A stretch of DNA of 64,000 nucleotides from Dipteronia dyeriana (lineage: Eukaryota > Streptophyta > Magnoliopsida > Sapindales > Sapindaceae), in NCBI GenBank assembly GCA_032871835.1, contig CM065300.1:72090017-72154016 (forward strand), written 5' to 3'. Below, in pieces: positions 12,992-25,782 of this stretch. Below the pieces are notes generated by a model. The model was given only the letters and a program-made list of their open reading frames with translations. It did not search any database and was not told the origin of the DNA. Numbering within the stretch: the first letter of the stretch is position 1; every line of letters begins with the position of its first letter. The translations under genes were made by a program, and so were the position numbers.

Positions 12992-14686
12992 TGATGGGGT
13001 TATGCTCCATAGCAAGAGTATAATAATGTATTTGACAATCTTTTCATATTAATAAAGTGATTTCTAGTTCAACAAATCTTATAGCATTTATAGTTTAATT
13101 ATTATAATTGTCAAAGTAAATAATCATAAGGTCAAAAGACTATGATAAAAGAAGAATTGTTCATACATCTAGATATGTATGAGGAAGACACAATTCTTTA
13201 GTTAGTCTTGAATAATATTCACAACCTAAGATAAAAGGTTGGGCGCATTTATCTTGTCAAAGTTGTAGATTCTTTTGCTAGCATTTGAGTAGGATCAAAT
13301 GTGTTATGATGAGTCTAAAATCATCAAAGTGTGGTGTTTTAGGGCAAAAGAATCTAGTGCACTAGGTGCATTGAATATGATCACAATGAAATACTTTATC
13401 TAGAACCGTCAATGGATAAAAGTTTTCATTTGTAGACAATCGGAGAGTCTATCTTAATCCTGAGATAATTGATGGACTTATGGTTGCAAGTGTTATCATT
13501 TGAGCTATCAATGAGTACGATTATATAGGATAGTCTATCCTCGATAGTTTGGTGGTATTCATTTGTTAATTGATAGAGGACTTCATTTATAGATATGGAC
13601 ATCTTGGCTCCATTTATTAAATGAGAGTAAAATATCATCATATGGATGTTTTGATGTATTGGATATTAAATCTTAACGTTAAGTTTTCAATAGTGTCTAT
13701 AGAAGCATGGCTTCTAGACAAGTCAAAATATCCAAGTTCAAAATATGGTCATATGAGTAAATATGGTAACTTGGAGAGCTATAGGCGGTCTATGAGCTCT
13801 TGGCGATTATTGATATTCTTCACGAGAATAAACTTTCTCCAATAAGGTTGTCTAGGGTACGAATGCGTAACATTAACTTATTCTATCTTTATTTAAGAGT
13901 TCAATTTTAGTTCTTTAGTGGAATGAACTAAAATAAAAATATCGAACCTAAGTGAATCATTTGTTGATTGTGATTGGGTTGTGTCTATTGGAACTTAAAT
14001 TTAGATAGTCCGCCAAGATCCCCAATCCACACGAACTTGCATGGATCACTTGATATATTCTACTGGACCAATTTAGGGGTCCATCTAGAATTGTATTAAG
14101 GCATGTGGACTTGTTTCTTTTTGTAAGAATGGATCTAGTTCACATGTGGGCTTTTTATAAAAGTCAAATAGATTTAATAAAATAAGAAAAATAATATATA
14201 TGCCTATATATTGTCATGGGCGGCAAGGCTAATATGTAAAATCCTAAATATATTATTTTATTATTTTATTATTTAATTAAATAGAAATTAATTAAATTGG
14301 TAATTAATTATTTATTTAATTAAAATTCAAAATGTTTTTGCTATTAGGAGAATGTCTCCTAATATTATACTATTGTTGGTAGTATAATTAATATTAAAGA
14401 CTATATTTGATAAGTAGAAAAATAAAAGGAATTATTTATCTAGTCAAATTAGGAAGTCTTTAATATGGTCACAAATACACTAATGAGTTGGATTAGGAGT
14501 CTTGGTGTAGGAAAGAATTATTTTTGGAAAAGGATTCTTGGTCACTAAGTAAATCCACATAAGGAAATGATTCTTGCCCACCAAATAAATCCTTCTTAGG
14601 AGAGGATTTGGCCTCCTATATATACTACCTATAAATTTCGATCAAGCCTTAGTTTTTAGTGTGAGAAGTTGTTTTTTATATGCTCT
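12992..14686 (+). repeat. COP-B 3' LTR, first part
   Basis: It begins TGATGGGGTTATGC and follows the 5' LTR until TAT interrupts it at 14687. The matching uninterrupted place in the 5' LTR lies near 7300-7325. Confidence 0.9.
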
Positions 14687-15553
14687 TGTTGTATGTAAAT
14701 TTTACCCAGCATACATGTCATTGACAGGAAGGAAAAAATAGCCAAGTGTATGCTTAGATGGGCATCCGGGAAATATCCTACAAGGCATCATTAAAAAAAA
14801 GCAAGCCCGAGTAAGCATATACCGAATAAAGACCTACTCGGGATCAGTTAACAACACTCGGGACTGGTTAAAACAACGCATTCACTCGGGTTCAAACGGC
14901 ACTACTCGGGACCATCAGGTATCAGTCTCACTCGGTAGTAAATACAACCCGAATAAGAACTTATCGTACGGTATAAGTCATTAAATACGTGAAGATATTC
15001 GTCATGAAGGAATCCCAAATAATGGACCCTTAAGTTAGAAGAGTCCCCCAATCAAGAAACAACTTGATTCCTTTTCGAAGACTACATTCTTATAAGGAAA
15101 CAAGTCAAATTGAACTACGCTACTAGAGTCCCACTCGATTTCCATAAGAGACTCCGAAACAGGAAAGAAGACAAATCAACCTCAAGCAAGTAACCAAATC
15201 ACAATTAAATACAAATATCATGTATTACTTGTACAAAGCATATTAGGGTTCTATAAGCATAAAAATAGACCCATAATCTGGCTCGAAAAGAGAAAGACAA
15301 TATAGCATACAGTAATCAAAAATTAATCTAGAAAGAAAAAGAGAGATCGAGAGCTTGTAAAAATATCTTGTTCTCTTAGTGGATTTTGGCTTGGTTGATC
15401 TTTAACCACCCGTGGATGTTTCTCTGACCATCGGAGTTTTACCACGTAAAACTTGTCTTTGTTACTCTCTCTGCATCTCTTTCTCTTTGAATCAATAGCC
15501 AAGATCCAGTCCTTGTTGGCTTTTCTGGCATAAGCCAGAAAACGACGTCAACA
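14687..15553 (+). repeat. TAT 5' LTR
   Basis: It begins TGTTGTATGTAAATT and ends GACGTCAACA. Many 'ctcggga' and 'cccga' repeats occur in the first half. The TATA position at about 15258-15266 reads CATAAAAAT, while the 3' LTR keeps CATATAAAT, so the promoter of the 5' copy looks damaged. Confidence 0.95.
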
Positions 15554-15571
15554 ATTGGCGCTAGAAGGAGG
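15554..15571 (+). other. Primer binding site of TAT
   Basis: ATTGGCGCTAGAAGGAGG directly follows the LTR, where the tRNA primer would anneal. I do not name the tRNA. Confidence 0.7.
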
Positions 15572-15600
15572 GGGTGAACCTCCGAACTTGTTAGAAAGCA

Positions 15601-17493
15601 ATGGCTGGAAGCAGAAGTAGTTCAGGGAATGGCCAAAGATCACCAGGCGATTTCCATACTGGCAATACGTCATAAAATCCTGCAGCAAACACAGAAAACC
15701 AACCTGAGCACCTAGTAGGGATCCAGCAAGTTCCTCCAACCAGCAGAGATCTTACGCTGCGTTTCCAAGAAGCCCTGCAGCAATTGGTGAAGGACGCATC
15801 AAAGGAAGGGATTGACATACTGGCCGCATGAGCGCATACTCCTAATCCTCCACCCGCGAGGCTCAGTTCAATGGTGGTAGGACCAGGAATAACTATACCA
15901 GAAACCAGAAGGAACTCTTCCCCAATCAATCCGGCTGGACAGAAAACACTATAGGATAATCACCAAATGCTGGATCACAATCAAACAGTACGTGCCAGAC
16001 ATCGTAAATATGATCGGCGCAGAGGACGATCATCATCAGAAGACAATGATCAACACCATCGTAAACGTCATCATGGAGTCACACGAGGGGTCCGGCATCA
16101 GAGTGAAGAATCTGAGGAAAGAATGACAGTCACCCAACGGTTCAACCGTCAAGGAAGCCCGGTAGGGGACAAAGATATTACAATCCAGAGCCTAACCCGA
16201 GAAGTAGAGAATAATAGGCGACAGATGGAGGCACTTGTCAGACGTTACGGTTACAACGATCTATCCGACGATGACTCCGACAGTCCATTTACCATGGAAA
16301 TTTTACGGACCCCTTTCCCAGAAAGATTCAGGATACCGCATGTGGAACAATTCAAAAAAGATACAGATCCAAATGAGCACGTTAGACGCTATAAAAGTGC
16401 CATGGCTTAATATGCCCGCAGTGACCCCCTGTTGTGTCTCAACTTTCCACAAACACTCGGGGACACAGGCTCAAGATGGTTCGGAAGACTACCTCCAGCA
16501 AGCATCGGAAATTTCAGCGAGTTGAGCAGGAGCTTCTAGAGGCAATTCCTGAGCAACGTTCACAGAAAGAAGTCGGTGGCCTACCTCTCTCAAATAAAAT
16601 AGGGGAAGGACGAGTCATTAAAAAAATACTTGGGCCGGTTTGGCCAAGCAGTATCAGAGATTGGCAGCGCTAATGATGATGCCATTATTGCTGCTTTCAC
16701 CAATAACTTGCAGAATGGACGATTATCCTTCGATTTGAGAAGAGCACGGCTGACAAGGTATGCCGACATGATGGATATGGTGGGAGGATACGCTTTGGCT
16801 GAGGAAGAAGAGTTAGCTATTGGAGGAAGCTATATGCATGGAGGAAAGCCCGAACAGAGAAATACAGAATCCAAGGGGCAGAATCAAAAAGAAAAACAAA
16901 AAGGGAACAGCAAGGAGAAAAATAAGGATGGGGGTAACGGGCGCAACGCCGAACGGTCCACAGAGAAATACCGCGGCAGATATACCAATTACACCCATCT
17001 TCGAAAGAAACAAGAAGAAATTCTAGCCATCCTAGAAGAAAAGAATATGGTACAAGAACCGAGGCGACAGTCACAGTTCGCACGGAGAGATACAACCAAG
17101 TATTGCAGGTTTCATAAAGAGACCGGGCATGAAACTTCGAAGTGTTTTCAACTTAGAGATTACATAGAAACCCTTATTCTAGAAGGGCACCTGCGGGATG
17201 TAGTCTTAAAAAAAGACGAGAGATCGGAAGTCAAGAAAGCCAAGGCTGGTCAAAACCCTGATCAAAACCGAAGAGCCAGCCCTGAAGCCAATCAAGTAAT
17301 ACATACAATCTTCGGAGGACCTTCTACAGGGAGGAGCAACCGAGAACGGACTCAGAAAGTCCGAGAAGCAGTAGAAGCCATGAATAACTTCGACGTGAAT
17401 TCGGTTGAACCATACCCGAAGAGGGTAAAAGGAAGGATGGGACCCGATAGTCTTCACAGAGGCAGATTCCTACGGTGTCGATGTTCGACCTAA
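15601..17493 (+). pseudogene. TAT gag
   Basis: One frame runs from the ATG at 15601 (MAGSRSSSGNGQ) to 17493, broken only by stop codons (near 15673, 15829, 15952, 16408, 16528 and 16600), with no frameshift. The middle has the retrotransposon Gag core: 'DPLLCLNFPQTLGDTGSRWF', 'LPPASIGNFSELSRSF' and 'KKYLGRFGQAVSE'. A lysine-rich segment and a Cys/His cluster (about 17103-17150, 'YCRFHKETGHETSKCFQL', a CCHC-like knuckle) follow. The frame is lost near 17435, after which the polyprotein continues in another frame as protease. Confidence 0.85.
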
Positions 17494-20191
17494 TGACGCT
17501 TTGGTCATAAGCGCCCGGATTGGCCATAAGGAAGTTTGGAGAATTTCAATAGATAATGGAAGTTCAGCAGACATCTTAAGCGTGGCCGTATACGACCAGC
17601 TAAGATTGGACCGAAAAGATTTACAGCCTTTCCATACTCCATTAAGAGGATTTGGGGGAATCAAAGTCAGGTCTCTCGGGACGGCCAAATTACCTGTGAA
17701 GATCGGAACGATACCATGCCAGAGGACTGTCCTGCTCGACTTCGTGGTAGTTGATTTGGATAATTGGCCGTATAATGCGTTATTGGGACGGCCATTCCTG
17801 AATAAAACAAGAGCCGTGACGGCCACTTACGCATTAATGATCAAGTTCCCAACAGAACAAGGGGTTGGGATAGTCAAGGGATCCCAAGAGATGGCCCGAA
17901 GAGCAAACCTGTCGGTATACAGAGACAAGCATGATGCCGAACAAATGTGCACCCTAATGCAGCCAAATGAGAGTGAAGAATCCTTGTCATTCGAACTAGA
18001 TCCAAGGGAGGGCTCGAATGAATACAAGACAGAAGTGGTCGAAATACTACTCGAAGAAGACAAACCGGACAGGAAAGTCAAGATCAGGGCCAACTTGGAA
18101 GAAAAAATCAAGCGAGAGTTGACCGATTTGCTCAGAGAATACAAAGATGTATTCGTCTGGAGTCATGAAGATATGATCGGAATAGATACCCGATTAATAT
18201 TCCACCACCTAGCAGTTAGCCCGAATGCCAAACCGGTAGTACAAAAGAGAAGATCGTTCAATCCTGAAAGAAGTCAAGCAATCAAACAAGAGGTGGAAAA
18301 GCTACTAGCAACGGGATCAATCAGAGAAGTCAGCGATCCCCAGTGGGTCGCCAATGTAGTTCTCGTCCAGAAGAAAAATGGACAATGGAGGATGTGCGTA
18401 GATTTCATGGATCTAAACAAGGCATGTCCAAAGGATAGCTTCCCACTTCCAAGAATAGATCAGCTAGTGGATGCCACAACAGGTCATGAATTACTCAGCT
18501 TCATGGATGCTTACTCGGGATACAATCAGATCCGGATGAACAAAGCTGATGAAGAAAAAACAGCTTTCACAACGGATCAGGGTTTATATTGCCACATAGT
18601 AATGTCCTTCGGTTTAAAAAATGCAGGGGCCACGTACCAAAGGCTGGTCAACAAGATCTTCACTCGGCAAATAGGAAGGAACATGGAAGTGTACATTGAT
18701 GACATGTTGACTAAAAGCGTCTCAGCAGATGACCATGCCCGCGACCTCAGAGAGACATTTGATGTATTAAGAAGATATCAGATGAAATTAAACCCAAGCA
18801 AATGTTTATTCGGAGTCCACTCAGGAAGATTCTTGGGTTTTCAAGTCCATCAAAGAGGAATCGAAGTTAATCCAGAGAAGATACAGGCTTTACAACAAAT
18901 GACTTCACCTAAAACATTGAAAGAGGTACAACGCTTAATAGAGTGTTTAGCATCCTTGGGAAGATTCATCTCAAAGGCTACAGACAGGTGCGCACCTTTC
19001 TTCAAAGTAATCAAAAAAGGGAAAGGCCTGGAGTGGAATAAAGAGTGCGAGCAGGCATTCTTAAAAATAAAAGAATACTTGGGGCAAGCTCCCATCCTCT
19101 CAAAACCACAAAAAGGGGAAATACTTCAACTGTATCTATCAATAACCGAGCTCGCAGCAAGTTCAGTTCTAGTCAGGACAGAAGATGGACTGCAGAAACC
19201 AGTGTATTATACAAGCAAGGCACTCCTACCTACCGAGACCAGATACTCACAGGCAGAGAAGATAGCCTTAGCATTGGTTTTAGCAGCAAAAAAGCTGAGA
19301 CCATACTTTCAGGCTCATACGATCCAGGTTCTCACCAATTGCCCATTAAGACAAATTTTACAAAAACCAGAGATATCGGGAAGACTTACTAAATGGACAA
19401 TCGAATTGAGTGAATTCGATATTCACTATGTCCCCAGAACTTCCCTCAAAGGACAAGCGGTGGCAGACTTCATAGCCGAGTTCACAGAACCGAACCTAGA
19501 AGCAAAAAGACTGTTGGATAAAAATTTCCCATGGACATTATTTGTTGATGGTTCTTCAAACACTCATGGCAGCGGGGCAGGGATCGTAGTTCGCACCCCA
19601 AAAGGAGATGATGTCGAATGTGCCATGAGATTTGATTTCAAAGCAACCAATAATCAGGCCAAATACGAGGCATTGTTAGCTGGACTCAGAGTCTGCATAG
19701 CTCTTGGGGCAGACGAAGTGGAGATATTCAGCGATTCACAGGTAGTTGTCAACCAGGTTATGGATGAATACCAGGCTAAAGATGAAGGAATGGTCGCCTA
19801 CCGTGACATCGCAAAACAGCTTCTCCAAAAATTTAAAGAATACAAGATCGCTCAGATCCCCAGAGAAGAAAATGAAAAGGCAGACGCTTTATCTAAATTA
19901 GCATCAGCAACAACCTCAATCAAACCAAAAACCATTCCAGTTGCACACCTTCTTAAACCGAGTACGGTTGAACTTAAGCATTTGGAAATTTTAGAAATCC
20001 GAACACCACAAGATGGTTGGATGGTCCAGCTGAGAAGGTTCCTGGAAGAAGACATACTCCCAGAAGATCCGGTATTAGCAAAGTGCATCAGGTATCGATC
20101 GACTAGGTACACCATGATCGGAGGAGAATTATACAGAAGGGGGTTTTCTCGAGCTCCCCAGGGATGTATACCGGAAGAAGATGCACATTGA
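17436..20191 (+). pseudogene. TAT pol: protease, RT and two RNase H domains
   Basis: The open stretch 17501-20191 (896 codons) has no internal stop. The aspartic protease site is 'IDNGSSADIL' (residues 17-26). RT spans about residues 255-430, with 'FMDAYSGYNQIRM' and the catalytic YIDD near residue 398. A degenerate first RNase H follows ('YYTSKALLPTETRYSQAEK'). A second RNase H starts near residue 680 and keeps its acidic residues in 'FVDGSSNTHGSGAG', 'NNQAKYEALLAGL', 'EIFSDSQVVVNQV' and 'EKADALSKLA'. That second domain is typical of the Tat branch. The coding sense continues upstream to about 17436 in this frame, joining gag across an indel. A TGA at 20189 ends it before integrase. Confidence 0.9.
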
Positions 20192-21216
20192 GTACTTCAA
20201 GAGATCCACGGAGGAGTTTGCTGGAACCACACAGGGGGTAGGAGTCTGGCGCATAAGGTACTCAGGCAAGGCTATTATTGGCCTACACTTTTCTCAGATG
20301 CACAGCAGTGGTCGGAAAGTTGCAATACCTGTCAATGAATTGCCAACGATATCCGACAACCCCTAGAAAAGCTTAGAAATCTCACTGCCCCGTGGCCATT
20401 CGCCATGTGGGGCCTAGACCTGATCGGGCCAATGCCAGCTGGGACAGGGGTGGAGCGAAGCACGCTATAGTAGTTGTCGATTATTTTACAAAATGGGCCG
20501 AAGCTGAAACGTTGGTGCATATCACGGAAGCCAACACCACAAAATTTGTAAAGAAAAACATACTTTACAGGTTTGGAACTCCGGACACTATAATCACCGA
20601 CAATGGCACTCAGTTCGATAACCAAAGGTTCAGACAATTGTGCGAGAAGTATCATATTGCTAACTACTATGCAACACCAGCTCATCCACAAATAAACAGG
20701 CAAGTAGAAGCAGTAAATAAAATTATCAAGCGCACTATCAAAGCGAAATTAGATGACAAAAAAGGAAGCTGGGTTGAAAAGCTTCCTGAAGTATTGTGGG
20801 CATATCGGACGACAGCAAGGACTTCAACAGGAGAAACTCCGTTCAGCCTAGCATTCGGAACAGAAGCTGTCATCCCCATAGAAACATCGTATGCGTCCCC
20901 CCGGGTCAGACTATACGATGAAGAACAAATCATTGATACACTGCTACAAAGTTTGGATGAGCTAGAAGAAAAAAGGGAAAAGTCCCGAATAAGAAATACA
21001 GCTTATCAACAAAGAGTGGCACGCCATTACAACTCTCATGTTCGGATCAGGAGATTTCAGTTAGGAGACCTGGTGCTCAGGAAGGTGTCACTGAACACAA
21101 AGAATAGAGCCGCGGGGTCCCTGGCTGACAAATGGGAAGGTCCATACAAGATCGAGGGGATAGCTGGCCATGGTGCTTATTGGATTGCTAGACCCAATGG
21201 AGGGGTGTTACCCTGA
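20192..21216 (+). pseudogene. TAT integrase
   Basis: The frame of pol continues after the stop at 20189 with the HHCC zinc domain ('IHGGVCWNHTGG' ... 'ESCNTCQ'), then a second TGA near 20337 and a frame change near 20445. The core follows in a new frame: 'AIVVVDYFTKWAEAE' (first Asp), 'DTIITDNGTQFDN' (second Asp) and 'HPQINRQVEAVNK' (catalytic Glu). The C-terminal part 'FQLGDLVLRKV' and 'KWEGPYKI' ends at 21216 without a chromodomain, as in Tat elements. Catalytic residues are intact but the gene is broken. Confidence 0.9.
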
Positions 21217-21835
21217 CCGTGCAATGCCCAATATCTAAAGATTTTCTATCCCTAAAATATATATTTATATTAAATATTTTATTCTTTTTCTAGTTAGGAC
21301 AGTATTAGTCAGAATAAATATTAAAACTGTAATATTAATCTTTGTTGATTTTTCGCAGTAATAAATAAAATTAGGAATTTCCAAAAGGAAAGCACCCAGC
21401 TCGAGATTTCCAAAAAGCATGACAATAAGAAATGGAAGAAGAGCATGATAAGAACATGCAAATAGAATTCTCGGGAGCATCAAATCCCGAAAGGGCGGAG
21501 AAGCTCGTAGGAGCATGCCAGCCGAGCAGGGTCAAAATGACCTTCGCAAAAAGGCAAACCCGATGCACCAGACTAGAAAAATGCTCGGGACGCTATCGGG
21601 AGAAATTCAGGTGAAATGCGTAGCTGTGTTGAAGCAACTTTTTTTAAAAAAAAAAATAAGAGCTCAACGATTCGGCAAACCCTTGTGCATAAAAACTAGG
21701 GAGACGTCCTTGGTATTGTGTAAGGACTCGAACGCATAATCATGGTGAGCCTTGATATAACGTTCGGGTAGCAACCGGGTATGAAACATAAGTGCAAACT
21801 TTCCTGCTTCAAGATGAATCGGTTAATAATAAAGA
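21217..21835 (+). other. TAT 3' region before the minisatellite, no gene seen
   Basis: This non-coding stretch is AT-rich at first, then has 'ctcggga' and 'cccgaa' phrases like those in the LTR. Small frames here are not supported. Confidence 0.5.
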
Positions 21836-22190
21836 AGCCAGTTTAATAAGATACTTGGCAATTGAAGTTTTTCGGGTAACAACCGGTTTAATAAGATACT
21901 CGGTTAAGTTACCCGACCACCAGCCAGTTTAATAAGATACTTGGCAATTGAAGTTATTCGGGTAACGACCGGTTTAATAAGATACTTCGTTAAGTTACCC
22001 GACCACAAGCCGGTTTAATAAGATACTTGGCAATTGAAGTAATTCGGGTAACCGGTTTAATAAGATACTCGGTTAAATTACCCGACCAACAGCCAGTTTA
22101 ATAAGATACTTGGCAATCGAAGTTATTCGGATAACCGGTTTAATAAGATACTCGGTTAAGTTATCCGATCACCAGCTAGTTTAATACAAC
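21836..22190 (+). repeat. Minisatellite of 83-86 bp units in TAT
   Basis: Units begin 'agccagtttaataag' at 21836, 21922, 22008 and 22091, with a partial fifth at 22174, giving periods of 86, 86, 83 and 83. Each unit is made of two related halves of about 42 bp that share 'ggtttaataagatact' and differ after it (cggcaatt-type versus cggttaagttaccc-type). Tandem repeats at this place between pol and the antisense gene are known in Tat elements. Confidence 0.95.
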
Positions 22191-23191
22191 CTCCGGCAAC
22201 AAAAATAAAGACTGAAACCATTCAACTCAAAAAATCGTATTCTATTGCTCTTAAAAAGGATGGTTACAGTTCAAAGAAATGATTCTTTACACAAGTAAAA
22301 AATAAAGAATCTATCAGAATCTCCTACAAATCTACAAAATCAAGGTTGTGAGGATTTTGAGCCTTTGCCAATACTCGGGTCTGGCACCATGTCGTACTCA
22401 CGAAGCAGGCTTTCATCAGACGGCCAAGTGAAATCATCAACAATATCATCCCTCCACTGGCTGTAATCAATACCCGGGGTTAGCCCGACATCCGGGATTA
22501 CACCCTCGATAGACTCTCGACTCGCGTAAAAGGTAGAGAGAGAGTGCTCGGACGGAATCTCTAAATGCATAGGATGAGGCTCTTTGCCTTGACTACGGCA
22601 GTAGGCTCTCCATTCTTTCATCTGAATCCGAAGAGATTCCAAGGACCGGTCCACATGGTGTTTGATTGACAGCTCCCAGTTAGCACGACCCTTCTCGGTT
22701 GCCCTACTCTTTACTTTGAAGAATTCGTTAGCCGAAACTAGCCCAAGTTAAAATTCCTGAAGAAGTAGGGCATCGTAAGCAGGGGATCTTTTAAAACGAT
22801 CCACCCCTTGGACTTCCAGCTCTAACCTGGCCTCTCAGGAAAGGGATTCAACTGTCAGCACTTGGCGCTCCAAGTCTTCGATTTTTTAGATATACACCAA
22901 CTTCACCTGCTCTGCCTCCTGCTCGGCCTTGAGCATAGACTTTTCAGTAGAAGAAAGAAGGTTTTGAAGCGATGCAACCTTCTCCTCTGCCAAAGATGCC
23001 TTGTCTTCAGCCTCAACCTGTTTAGCCAGGAAATTGTCGGCAAATATCTACACGGAGCCGACCTCCTGATGGTAAATCTGCTCAGCTCAAGCATGACTCT
23101 TCTCACTCGCTTTCAGCTGAGCCTCCAGACGCTTTATCCGATCAGTCTGACATTGCTGCGTCTGAACAAGCTCTGCAAATTCGGCCACCAT

Positions 23192-23261
23192 CTACAAAAG
23201 AATATACTTAGAAATCCAACAAAGGCAAAACAGTAAAAGAGTCAGAGTTAGCTAAACTTAC
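23192..23261 (-). other. Intron 2 of the antisense gene
   Basis: This 70-bp intron has donor GTAAGTTTAG and acceptor TTCTTTTGTAG. It falls exactly between codons, and the frame continues in exon 3. Confidence 0.75.
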
Positions 23262-24097
23262 ATAAGATGGGCCGTTGAAAACGTTTTGGAGACGTTCGGG
23301 GAGTGAACCATCTCTAAAGCCGCTCCAGTGGTCTTCCCCGATATAAGCCCGACTAGAGGACATCTCCTGGAGCATATCCTTTGGAGAAAGGGATCAGAGA
23401 ACCCCCGAGGGTTGAGTTCCCAGATCTTCAGACTCGGGAACAGAAGAAGCTCTATTTGGCTCTAGGGATGGGGAGGGAACCCCCGAAGGTTCGGCCCCCA
23501 TATCTCCAACCTCGGGGGTAAAAGAGGCCCTACTTGGACCTGAAGGGACTGCATATGCCGATACTCCAGCACCCACACTCGGGGCAATATCATCCGTAAC
23601 ATCTTCGTCGCTGGATTCAATAAATGTGACTACCCGAGGAACTTTGAGAGGACGAGAAGGCTAACTAACTGTCTTTCGCTTCTCACCCCGAGAACGGTGG
23701 AAGAGATCAGCAGCAGGATCTTTCAGTAAATCATCCCGAAAAGACTCAAAAAGCTCGGCAATGACAGGCATTTGATCTGTCAAGAAGTTACCATCATCAC
23801 CAGCCTCAGACAGTCCAACAGGCTCTTAACTTGGATTCTCACACTGCCTCTTCTTATTTTTAGGCAGTTGTGTCACAGTCGGCTCACCTTGGCCACTGGA
23901 ACCAGCGAGATCCTGAGCAGAAGACTGAGCACCCCGATCAACGCAGTCAGGAATTTGCTCAGCAGTATCAATTTCCTCATCAGGCTTGGGTGGAGTGATA
24001 CCCTCGTCGCCCTGACGGGAAGCCTCCTTCCAACTCGCTTGAAGAATTGCCTTCACCTGACGAACCTGAAGATCGCAGACAACGTCTGTATCGAACA

Positions 24098-24173
24098 CTA
24101 AAAAAAAAAAAAAGGTTAGAAGAGGAAACGAAAAAACGGAGAAACATAGCAGAAAGGGCGCAAGGTTACTCAC
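24098..24173 (-). other. Intron 1 of the antisense gene
   Basis: This 76-bp intron has donor GTGAGTAACC and acceptor after a T-run ending TTTTAG. Splicing joins one base of the upstream codon to two of the next and leads exactly into the open frame of exon 2. Confidence 0.75.
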
Positions 24174-25291
24174 AACGCCTGCGATGGCCCAAAACCTGTT
24201 TAAAGAAGCCAAGCTTGATCAAGTCATCCTCTTTGAAAAGATAGCTCTTGCTTCTCTTTTCCAGAGTACAGATAGTAGCCCGGGCCAGCCTCTTCAGCTC
24301 TGAATCGTTATAATCAATTGTTTTCTTATTCCACGCTTCAGGGGAACAAAAGAAGCGGGGAACATTCAGCACCATTCAGGAATCCCCAAATCGAACAGTG
24401 ACATCGAGCCCGAGAGCCCCTCCAGTAAAAAACCAGCTGTTCTTCCAGAACTTGTTGGATGTGAGGAATCCCCATATAAAGCCCTTCTTTTTCGGGTCAT
24501 CAGAAGCCTCGAACCCCCGATTTGCCTCCACTTCTTTAGGGACCCAACTGTCCGAAGGAGTAGACGCAAGAAAATAAGTCCCCGTTTTACTAACCTGCCT
24601 CAGCGTAAAGAAATGTCTGATTTCATTCAGGGAAGGCGGCGAAAGGTTCATTCGGCTGAACATGTGCCACTTGCACATCAAGACTTTATAACTATTCGGG
24701 GCCAACTGAGCTGGGGCTATCCCTGCTTCAGCTAAAAACCGGGCAATAAAAGGCTGAAGGGGAAGTGTGACGCCGCAACAAAGCATCGATCCGTAAATCG
24801 CGATCATCCTCTCAAGAGAATTCCATACGGCTCTACTCCCCGCAGGAACCAAAGTTACTGAGTCGGCCAAATCAAATCGGGATCGGTATTTTTCTATCTC
24901 AGCTGGCCCGACCACATTCAGTTCAATATCAAAGCCACTCGGGCAAGTGTCAAAAAATGAAAGGTGAGACGTCCTGGGTACACCAGCGTTGCCCTCATTA
25001 ACAGTTTATTCCCCAGTCTGAACGCTGCTCGAGCCGTGCTTGTATACCTTGCTAGTGCTTTGATGTTTACCCTGTGATCAGAAATATCAGAATCAAAACT
25101 AGATGGAGAACTCGATACGGGGCTGAAAGTGACGTCAGGGTGAAGCCCAGAAACATCAACCTCTAAAAATGGGGTTCATCTATTGGGATATCCCCCAGTA
25201 ATCGTCTAATGCAAGATACTAACTGGAAATCCCCACGCTCTAATGCATCAAAAGCAATTTTAAAGAGACGATGACGGAAAGATGGCCCCAT

Positions 25292-25770
25292 TGAGACTAA
25301 CCTTGAATTGAGACTGACGCAAGATCTTCAAAGCGGAGAATCGCGAACTTCTGGATGAAGAAATTTTAGTTTAAAAAGATTTCTGCTGGATTTTTTAGAA
25401 TAAACCAACAGTCTCTCAACGAAGGAATTAAAGGCGAGACGGCACGAAACCCTAGGGTTTCAAAGCTGGAAAAGGTTTTATGACGAAACCAGATGACGTT
25501 GGCGGCGTTTGGATAAACGCAAAAGTCACTTCTCATAAACGATATTGAAAAACGAAGAGACAAGGGACACGTGTCAAGACAAGAAGTAGCCCTCAACCGT
25601 CAAAACTGTGAAACGTCGCTATCATTTAAGATCTTGCGTGACAAAGCAAATCGAAATTACAGAGTCACCATTGGAATACATCATTATGGCAAGATGGTTT
25701 TTCTGACGAAAGAAAATCAAAATGATTAAAATATTCTTGCCCGAAATAAAGTCTTCTCGGCGAAAATATT
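25292..25770 (+). other. TAT 3' non-coding region before the polypurine tract
   Basis: I see no conserved coding sense. On the - strand this would hold the promoter and leader of the antisense gene, but no clear TATA box was recognised. Confidence 0.4.
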
Positions 25771-25782
25771 TTAAGGGGATTT
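25771..25782 (+). other. Polypurine tract of TAT
   Basis: TTAAGGGGATTT sits directly before the 3' LTR TG at 25783. Confidence 0.75.

Larger units (their letters stand above)
22340..25291 (-). pseudogene. Spliced antisense gene of TAT (Transposase_28-like N-terminus, coiled-coil C-terminus)
   Basis: The gene runs opposite to pol. Exon 1 (to 24174) includes 'GVTLPLQPFIARFLAEAG', 'IAPAQLAPNSYKVL' and 'FFTLRQVSKTGTYF', the pattern of the putative gypsy-type transposon domain found in antisense ORFs of Tat elements. Exon 2 (24097-23262) is acidic and Ser/Pro-rich. Exon 3 (23191-22340) has a predicted coiled coil ('TDRIKRLEAQLKASEKSH') and ends at the TGA at 22340. Both introns have GT and AG ends and keep the frame. 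In-frame stops occur at 24376 and about 23824, 23660, 23400, 23088, 23050, 22888, 22840 and 22750. The 5' end is unsure: an ATG at 25291 opens a frame, but a frame change or a further intron is needed before 24990. The function of such proteins is unknown. Confidence 0.75.

Noticed and set aside
21836..22190. CRISPR-like array
   Set aside because: Units are adjacent tandem repeats without unique spacers, in a plant retrotransposon.
25366..25596. 76-codon minus-strand frame before the TAT 3' LTR
   Set aside because: It is upstream of the antisense gene start, has no match and no link to its frame by a clear splice.
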